A DNA stretch of 47,810 nt. Origin: Paenibacillus agri. GTDB lineage: Bacteria; Bacillota; Bacilli; Paenibacillales; Paenibacillaceae. Each line of letters starts with the position of its first letter. Position 1 is the stretch's first letter. Positions 42,215 to 47,810 of this stretch are shown here, piece after piece. The DNA lies in assembly GCF_013359945.1 (NCBI RefSeq), contig NZ_JABWCS010000183.1, positions 1 through 47,810 of the forward strand. Reading direction: 5' to 3'. The notes beneath the pieces were generated by a model. That model ran no database searches, was not told the origin of the DNA, and worked only from the letters and a program-made list of their open reading frames with translations. Both the position numbers and the translations under genes were made by a program.

Positions 42215-42249
42215 GAGGGTTTTAGCCCAATTTTCAGGAGGTGCTCCGC

Positions 42250-43791
42250 ATGCGGAAAATTTATGTGTTCGATACGACACTGCGCGATGGAGAGCAGTCG
42301 CCGGGTGTGAACCTGAACACGCTTGAAAAAGTGGAAATCGCCCATCAGCTTGAAAAGCTTGGGATTGACCGCATGGAAGCGGGCTTTCCAGCTGCCTCGC
42401 CGGGTGATCTGGCGGCAGTCAACGCGGTGGCCAGAGCCGTCAAAAATGCTACGGTGATCGGATTGTCCCGTTCAAGAGAAGCGGATATTGACGCGGTCAA
42501 AGAAGCCTTGCAAGGAGCGCAAGATCCTTGCATTCACATTTTCCTCGCAACTTCGCCCATTCACCGGAAGCATAAGCTGCGGATGGATAAGGCTCAAGTG
42601 CTGGAAACAGCCCAGTCAGCGATCCGTTATGCTAAGAAACATTTTTCCAAGCTGGAGTTCTCTCTTGAGGATGCTGGCCGTACTGAATATGATTTTCTGG
42701 CAGAAGTGGTTGGCATGGCCGTCCGTGAAGGAGCGAATGTGGTCAACATCCCGGATACGGTGGGTTATTTGAACCCTTCGGAATACGGAGCGATCTTCAA
42801 GTATCTGAAAGAAAATGTGCCTGACATCGAGCGGGTGCAGCTCAGTGCGCATTGCCATAACGACCTTGGCATGGCTACGGCGAATACCCTTGCGGCGATC
42901 CAGAATGGTGCAGACCAGATTGAGGGTACGATCAACGGTATCGGCGAACGCGCCGGAAATACCGCTATCGAAGAGGTGGCGCTTGCTCTGGAGACGCGGA
43001 GCGAATTCTTCGGAGCGAAGACTTCCCTTGTACTATCGGAGATATCCCGTACCAGTCGTTTGGTTAGCAAATTGACCGGTATGGTCGTTCCAGGGAACAA
43101 AGCGATTGTAGGTGCGAATGCATTCGCCCATGAATCGGGCATTCATCAGGATGGTATGCTGAAGGAGAAGACGACTTACGAGATCATGACTCCGGAGACC
43201 ATCGGTTTGAAGGAAAGCAAGCTTGTGCTCGGCAAGCACTCCGGCCGTCATGCCTTCCGTGATAAGCTGAGTGATCTTGGCTACGATCTGCCGGATGAAG
43301 ATTTGAACACTGCATTTGCCAAGTTCAAAGATCTGGCGGATAAGAAGAAGGAAGTGTCCGACGAGGACATTTTGGCACTGATTGAAGAGAAGCTTGTCAA
43401 GACTCCTGAAGTGTTCCGTCTGCAGACGATTTATGTCACTTATGGTAATGAAGCGACACCAACAGCCAAGGTCGTGATCAACGGTCCTGAGGAGCAGCCG
43501 ATTACTGCTTCTGCTGAAGGGAACGGTTCGGTAGATGCCATCTACAATGCCATCGATTCGGCTACAGGCGAGGAAGTCACCTTAAGTGATTATTCCATTA
43601 AATCCGTCAGCCGGGGTAAAGATGCGCAGGGTGAGGTTCATGTGGTATTGACACAGGGCATAGTTGCAGCACAGGGTAGAGGTCTCAGCACCGATATTCT
43701 GGAAGCCAGCGCCCGGGCTTATCTGGATGCGCTTAACAAGCTGATCGAGAAGCGTAAGACCTATACGTTGCGTGATCGCGCTACTTTGTAA
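42250..43791 (+). CDS. leuA: 2-isopropylmalate synthase
   Basis: Condenses acetyl-CoA with 2-oxoisovalerate, the first step specific to leucine. N-terminal TIM barrel: VFDTTLRDGEQSPGVNLN, VQLSAHCHNDLGMATANT, and ANAFAHESGIHQDGMLK; the C-terminal regulatory LeuA dimer domain (about residues 370-505) ends in SARAYLDALNKLIEKR. 513 residues. The start at 42250 follows AGGAGGTGCTCCGC. It is the last gene of this operon; leuB, leuC and leuD do not follow. Confidence 0.96.
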   Translation: MRKIYVFDTTLRDGEQSPGVNLNTLEKVEIAHQLEKLGIDRMEAGFPAASPGDLAAVNAVARAVKNATVIGLSRSREADIDAVKEALQGAQDPCIHIFLATSPIHRKHKLRMDKAQVLETAQSAIRYAKKHFSKLEFSLEDAGRTEYDFLAEVVGMAVREGANVVNIPDTVGYLNPSEYGAIFKYLKENVPDIERVQLSAHCHNDLGMATANTLAAIQNGADQIEGTINGIGERAGNTAIEEVALALETRSEFFGAKTSLVLSEISRTSRLVSKLTGMVVPGNKAIVGANAFAHESGIHQDGMLKEKTTYEIMTPETIGLKESKLVLGKHSGRHAFRDKLSDLGYDLPDEDLNTAFAKFKDLADKKKEVSDEDILALIEEKLVKTPEVFRLQTIYVTYGNEATPTAKVVINGPEEQPITASAEGNGSVDAIYNAIDSATGEEVTLSDYSIKSVSRGKDAQGEVHVVLTQGIVAAQGRGLSTDILEASARAYLDALNKLIEKRKTYTLRDRATL

Positions 43792-43827
43792 ATTGAAAAC
43801 AATGTGCATGCATTGGATTGCTTGCTG

Positions 43828-43878
43828 AAAGCCGTTTTGGCTGTAGACATTTGTCTATGGTCAGGACGGCTTTTTTTT
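43828..43878 (+). terminator. Terminator of the ilv-leu operon
   Basis: AAAGCCGT / ACGGCTTT outer stem, inner AGAC / GTCT stem, eight T residues. Confidence 0.88.
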
Positions 43879-43953
43879 GTTGCATAACATGAGGCTTTGG
43901 GCTTGGGACGTTTTGTTCAGAAAATGTTTAGCTGGCTGAATTAAAGTGAAATG

Positions 43954-43983
43954 TAGACTGTCAAAAGCTTAAAAACCTACAAT
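43954..43983 (+). promoter_or_regulatory. Possible promoter of the surface-protein gene
   Basis: TAGACT at 43954-43959, 18-base spacer, TACAAT at 43978-43983. Leader about 107 bases. Confidence 0.4.
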
Positions 43984-44097
43984 AATTCAAATTTGTTTGG
44001 GGGGAGATGGAATCAGCGAGTTGTATAGGAGCAGCGTTAAGAAGGTGCAGATCGTATTTGGGAGATGACACTACGAGAAAGGGAGGCTATCTAGTTC

Positions 44098-47000
44098 ATG
44101 AAAAGAAAGAATGCAGGAATTTGGTTGACACTTCTTCTTCTTTTTACACAGTTTTTTAATTCTTTTGGATTTAGCGCACGTGCGAGTGCAGACCCGTCCA
44201 ATGAAATCAGCGAAAACATTATCACCAGTGTGACTTTGGCAGTCTATGAAAATGGCCAGGTTGTGACAGATAATGTGTATAAGCTGGATTCAACAACGAA
44301 GTTGAACTTGACTTACGAATTACCGGCTGGACCGGATGGGGCAAGCAAGTATGGTGAAGGATCGACTTATACATTTACACTCCCAAATGTATTTCTAATC
44401 GATCGGGGCTATAGTGGGACCTTAGTGTACGATGAGTTTCCAGATGGCATCGGGACCTATAATGTAGGCCCTGATAATAAAGTAGTTCTTACCTTTAATA
44501 AAAATATTGAAGGTCTCTTTAATGTTAAAGGAACATTTAACATTGAATCAATACTGAGTTCTACCCGAATTAGCGGATCTACGCAGCAGGTGATTGATTT
44601 CCCGATTGCCGGCAATGATAAGAACTACTTTGTGATTAATATTAAGCCTAATAACGGTGCCAGCATTAAAAAGAGCGGTACGCCCAAACCGCAAAAGTAT
44701 AATCCGGAGAAAATTGATTGGACAATTGACGTCAATACGTCACTAGATGAGATTCACAACGCACTTGTAACGGATATCCTGGAGCAGGGGCTGGAGCTTG
44801 ATCTTAACTCCATTTCTGTTTATAAATTGGATGTTGATGTCAAGGGGAATGCGACTGAAAATGGAGCCCTTAATGCAGGAGAATTTGATACGACCGGCAG
44901 TGATGCTTCAAAATTGAATCTGAAGTTTGCATCTGATCCGATCAAAGAGGCTTACCGCATTAAGTTTTCTACCAAAATTACGGATTCAGCAGGATTATCT
45001 TACCGTAATACAGCTAAATTGACAGGCGATGGAGTATCTAAAGATTCTTCTGACGTAGTTCCAGTAGACCGTGGGAAAACATTGGAGAAGAGTGCTACTG
45101 GCAACTATGATCCTGACACAGAAACCATCCCATGGGAAATTCGTTTTAATTACAATGAAAAAACGATTCTAAAAGATGATGCTGTATTGAATGACTATTT
45201 CAACAAGTCACAGGTGCTTGATAAAGATTCTTTCCATGTCTATAAAGTAAAGCTGGATCAGAATGGAAAGGGCACCGATGATGGCGAACTGGTCTCGGGT
45301 ACGGACTACACATTATCTGACCTGACAGACAAGAACAATAAGAACGGGTTCAAACTTGAATTCAGTAATGACATCAACTCGGCTTATCGTATCGTGTACA
45401 AAACCAAAGTAGCGGATCGGGTAATTAATGATGAAACCATTCGTAACGATGTTACCTATGGTGATAATAATTCTGCAGGCGACCAAAAAGGCATTGGCCA
45501 GCGTGTTCTCTCCAAGAAACGTGGAGACGTAGACTATGATGCCAAGACTGTGAAATGGACGATCAAAATCAATGAAGATAAAAGAACCATGAATGAAGTG
45601 GTTCTGACCGATGTTTTTGATCGCGGGGGCCTGAAATACCTTGGAGATCTACAGATTTCGCCAAGCCAAGGAGTAGAAGGTACGGGTTACAGTATTACTC
45701 CTGTTGGCAACTCAGATTATAAGGAGAAAGATGGATTTATAGTAAAATTTAATAATCCGATCACTGAGCCGATCACAATTACTTACACTACTTCTTTTGA
45801 TTCTTACAAGCTGAGAGCCGGAGAAACTGAATTTTACAATGTAGCTAATCTTGTGTGGAAAGATACAGATGGAAAAGAGCAAAAAAAGGGGGATGTATGG
45901 GATAAATTTTCTCCGCGTAATGAAGTGAAGAACAATGGGTTTAAAAACGGAGATTATGACGCGACCACCAAGAAGATTACCTGGACCGTCGGTGCGAATT
46001 ATAATAAGAGAAATCTTGCCGCTGGTGCAGTGCTCGAAGACCCGATTCCGAGTGGTCAAAAGTTCGTTGACAACAGTTTAAAAGTATATAAGTTGAGCTA
46101 TGGGGCTAATGGGGATCCAAGCAATCCGAAAAATGAGGATCTAATTAATGCCAGTGAATATGCCCAGCCGGTTGTATCAGGCGATCCTGCAATAATAAGA
46201 GTAAAATTCAACAATGCAGTTGACTACGCCTTTTACGTTGTTTTTGATACGGAATTTGTGAATGAGGATATCAATCAATCTTCCGTAACGAACACCGCAA
46301 TTCTCAAAGACAAGGACGGCGGTACGGCGGTATCCAAGCCACTAGAGAAAACGCTTGATGTTCCAAAGGGTGGCGAATATATCAGCAAAACTGGTACTCA
46401 GGATAAAAATGACCAGACCCAAATGAACTGGAGTATTACGATTAATGCTAACCAGTCCGATATCAATAAGGTTAAAATCGTTGATACCCCTACTCCGAAT
46501 CAGATTCTGCTCCCGGATAGCTTCAAGCTCTTTAAGACTACAGTATCCAAGAACGGTACTGTAACAAAGACTGCTGATACATTAACTCGCGATGTGGACT
46601 ATACTTTGGTAATCAGTTCAGATCAAACTGGAGAGACTTTTACGCTCGAGTTAAAGAACCCGATCAAAGAGGCCTATATCCTGGAGTATAATTCTATCGT
46701 AACAGCAGTCGGAAATAACGTCATAGTTAACAATCAAGTAGATTTCAGTGCTGAAGGAAAAAATAAAATTAACAAACCGTTTACGAGCAGTAATGATATT
46801 AAGATTATCGATACTTCCGGATCGGGAAGCGGGGTTAGGGGCTCTCTCGTAGTCACAAAAACCAATGCTGACGATACTGAGAAGCTGAAGGATGCGGAAT
46901 TTGCGCTGTTCCGTCTGGCTGGTACTCAGCAGACAGAGAAGAAAGAAGGAAAGACGGATTCAAATGGTATCCTGGAATTCAAGGATCTCAGAGCAGGGAA

Positions 47001-47810
47001 ATATGTGTTAAAAGAAACAAAAGCCCCAGCGGGATACGCCTTGGATCCAACAGAGCATCCAGTGACGATCAACTCTTCAACTGCTATTGCATTAACTCTT
47101 AAAAATGATTTCAATGGGTCATTGAGAATTATAAAAGTAGCAGACGAAGACACGTCTATAAAACTGGAAGGCGCAGAATTTGAGTTGTACGATTCAAATG
47201 ATCAATTAGTTGGTACAGATACTACCAATAGTGATGGTGAGATTGTTTTCACTAAATTAAAGGGCGGAGAGTACACGCTTAAAGAAATAAAGGCCCCTAC
47301 AGGTTACGTGCTTGATACTTCTCGCATCAATGTAACCATTGATCCATCACAAGAATTAAAGAAACAGGTATCTAATAAGCTGATACCGACGGCGACACCA
47401 ACGCCTACAGCAACACCGTCACCAACGCCGGTAGTAACACCGACACCGACAGTGGAACCAACACCGACGCCAACGGTGGAACCAACACCGACGCCGACGG
47501 TAGCACCAACACCGACACCGACGGTAGCACCAACACCGACACCGACGGTAGCACCAACACCGACGCCGACGGTAGCACCAACACCGACGCCGACGGTAGC
47601 ACCAACACCGACACCGACGGTAGCACCAACACCGACACCGACGGTAGCACCAACACCGACGCCGACGGTAGCACCAACACCGACGCCAACGGTAGCACCA
47701 ACACCAACGCCGACGGTAGCACCAACACCGACACCGACGGTAGCACCAACACCAACGCCGACGGTAGCACCAACACCGACGCCGACGGTAGCACCAACAC
47801 CAACACCGAC
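44098..47810 (+). CDS. Large secreted surface adhesin with Ig-like repeats, SpaA domains and Pro/Thr stalk (3' end missing)
   Basis: Open frame of at least 1237 codons that runs off the window. Domains in order: signal peptide (residues 1-32, [13 protein letters not shown], cleavage likely after ARASA); an N-terminal adhesin-like beta domain (33-200); five related collagen-binding/Cna-like Ig modules beginning near residues 202, 336, 479, 620 and 770, each with a W-x-I/V-x-N/F signature ([40 protein letters not shown]); two SpaA/Cna-B modules ([12 protein letters not shown] near 915, [12 protein letters not shown] near 1007), each ending with [10 protein letters not shown] or [10 protein letters not shown]; then a Pro/Thr repeat stalk. 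Such MSCRAMM-type proteins bind host or plant matrix; SpaA modules usually carry isopeptide bonds. A sorting signal is expected downstream. GGGAGG lies 11 bases before the ATG. Confidence 0.9.
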   Translation, partial: MKRKNAGIWLTLLLLFTQFFNSFGFSARASADPSNEISENIITSVTLAVYENGQVVTDNVYKLDSTTKLNLTYELPAGPDGASKYGEGSTYTFTLPNVFLIDRGYSGTLVYDEFPDGIGTYNVGPDNKVVLTFNKNIEGLFNVKGTFNIESILSSTRISGSTQQVIDFPIAGNDKNYFVINIKPNNGASIKKSGTPKPQKYNPEKIDWTIDVNTSLDEIHNALVTDILEQGLELDLNSISVYKLDVDVKGNATENGALNAGEFDTTGSDASKLNLKFASDPIKEAYRIKFSTKITDSAGLSYRNTAKLTGDGVSKDSSDVVPVDRGKTLEKSATGNYDPDTETIPWEIRFNYNEKTILKDDAVLNDYFNKSQVLDKDSFHVYKVKLDQNGKGTDDGELVSGTDYTLSDLTDKNNKNGFKLEFSNDINSAYRIVYKTKVADRVINDETIRNDVTYGDNNSAGDQKGIGQRVLSKKRGDVDYDAKTVKWTIKINEDKRTMNEVVLTDVFDRGGLKYLGDLQISPSQGVEGTGYSITPVGNSDYKEKDGFIVKFNNPITEPITITYTTSFDSYKLRAGETEFYNVANLVWKDTDGKEQKKGDVWDKFSPRNEVKNNGFKNGDYDATTKKITWTVGANYNKRNLAAGAVLEDPIPSGQKFVDNSLKVYKLSYGANGDPSNPKNEDLINASEYAQPVVSGDPAIIRVKFNNAVDYAFYVVFDTEFVNEDINQSSVTNTAILKDKDGGTAVSKPLEKTLDVPKGGEYISKTGTQDKNDQTQMNWSITINANQSDINKVKIVDTPTPNQILLPDSFKLFKTTVSKNGTVTKTADTLTRDVDYTLVISSDQTGETFTLELKNPIKEAYILEYNSIVTAVGNNVIVNNQVDFSAEGKNKINKPFTSSNDIKIIDTSGSGSGVRGSLVVTKTNADDTEKLKDAEFALFRLAGTQQTEKKEGKTDSNGILEFKDLRAGKYVLKETKAPAGYALDPTEHPVTINSSTAIALTLKNDFNGSLRIIKVADEDTSIKLEGAEFELYDSNDQLVGTDTTNSDGEIVFTKLKGGEYTLKEIKAPTGYVLDTSRINVTIDPSQELKKQVSNKLIPTATPTPTATPSPTPVVTPTPTVEPTPTPTVEPTPTPTVAPTPTPTVAPTPTPTVAPTPTPTVAPTPTPTVAPTPTPTVAPTPTPTVAPTPTPTVAPTPTPTVAPTPTPTVAPTPTPTVAPTPTPTVAPTPTPTVAPTPTP
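47452..47810 (+). repeat. 24-bp tandem repeat encoding a Pro/Thr stalk
   Basis: Fourteen full units and part of a fifteenth are visible, encoding VAPTPTPT (first two units VEPTPTPT). Differences among units are nearly all silent third-base changes (ACA/ACG, CCG/CCA). The array continues past the window edge. Confidence 0.95.

Larger units (their letters stand above)
43792..44097. other. Intergenic region before the surface protein
   Basis: About 306 bases with the leuA terminator at the left and a promoter-like pair before the surface-protein gene. The last 110 bases form a G-rich leader (TTGGGGGGAG near 44000) with no recognisable riboswitch. Confidence 0.5.

Noticed and set aside
47405..47806. 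Minus-strand frame rich in Val, Leu, Ser and Pro
   Set aside because: Simple complement of the Pro/Thr repeat; the array lacks stops on both strands.

Overview
The window looks like chromosome of a spore-forming, low-to-mid GC Gram-positive rod, most probably a Paenibacillus. The grounds are strong AGGAGG-type ribosome binding sites with frequent GTG and TTG starts, a GerA/GerB/GerC spore germination cluster, an exosporium-type collagen-like protein, a T-box-controlled ilv-leu operon, a Firmicutes infC-rpmI-rplT leader and a Hol_Tox-family type I toxin. No tRNA, rRNA, insertion sequence, prophage or CRISPR array is visible.

Layout. 1-2 kb: the 3' end of a collagen-like BclA-type gene facing a GT2 glycosyltransferase. 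2-6.4 kb: a FrnE-like DsbA oxidoreductase, then (minus strand) oleate hydratase with a TetR regulator upstream and two unknown genes. 6.4-9.7 kb: a four-gene PEB1-like amino-acid ABC importer operon. 9.7-15 kb (minus): RluA-family pseudouridine synthase, a small membrane protein and the gerA-gerB-gerC operon with overlapping genes. 15.2-19.6 kb: recQ, a B12-binding radical SAM protein and a nucleotidyltransferase. 19.7-20.5 kb: a SAM methyltransferase broken by one missing base. 20.6-20.9 kb: a compact type I toxin-antitoxin locus (27-residue membrane toxin and a fully antisense RNA). 21-25 kb (minus): lysophospholipase-like hydrolase, manA, and a tRNA-modification pair (ytqA, mnmM) with a VOC protein. 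25.3-26.4 kb: an unknown 60-residue gene and trmB. 26.5-28.2 kb (minus): a PAP2 phosphatase and a UgtP-like glycolipid glucosyltransferase. 28.3-31.3 kb: a membrane GT2 and the attenuated infC-rpmI-rplT operon. 31.4-37.7 kb: acyl-CoA thioesterase, a nupNOPQ-type nucleoside importer and a Gly/Tyr-tailed small protein. 37.7-43.9 kb: a GNAT gene and the leucine T-box / ilvB-ilvH-ilvC-leuA operon. 44.1 kb to the end: a large surface adhesin with five repeated Ig-like domains, two SpaA domains and a Pro/Thr repeat stalk that runs off the window.

How parts work together. The ilv-leu operon is controlled by a T-box reading a CUC (Leu) codon and contains a long hairpin before ilvC. IF3/L35/L20 are controlled by an L20-type leader, and infC appears to use a non-canonical AUC start. 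The PAP2 phosphatase can feed diacylglycerol to the adjoining UgtP-like enzyme. The two window ends both encode repetitive surface polymers, collagen-like at the left and Pro/Thr-rich at the right.

The most interesting element is the type I toxin-antitoxin locus at 20.65-20.93 kb. One inverted repeat appears to serve as the toxin mRNA terminator on one strand and the 5' hairpin of the antitoxin RNA on the other, and the toxin Shine-Dalgarno is locked in a perfect hairpin. All functional names come from reading the translated sequence; no database search was possible.
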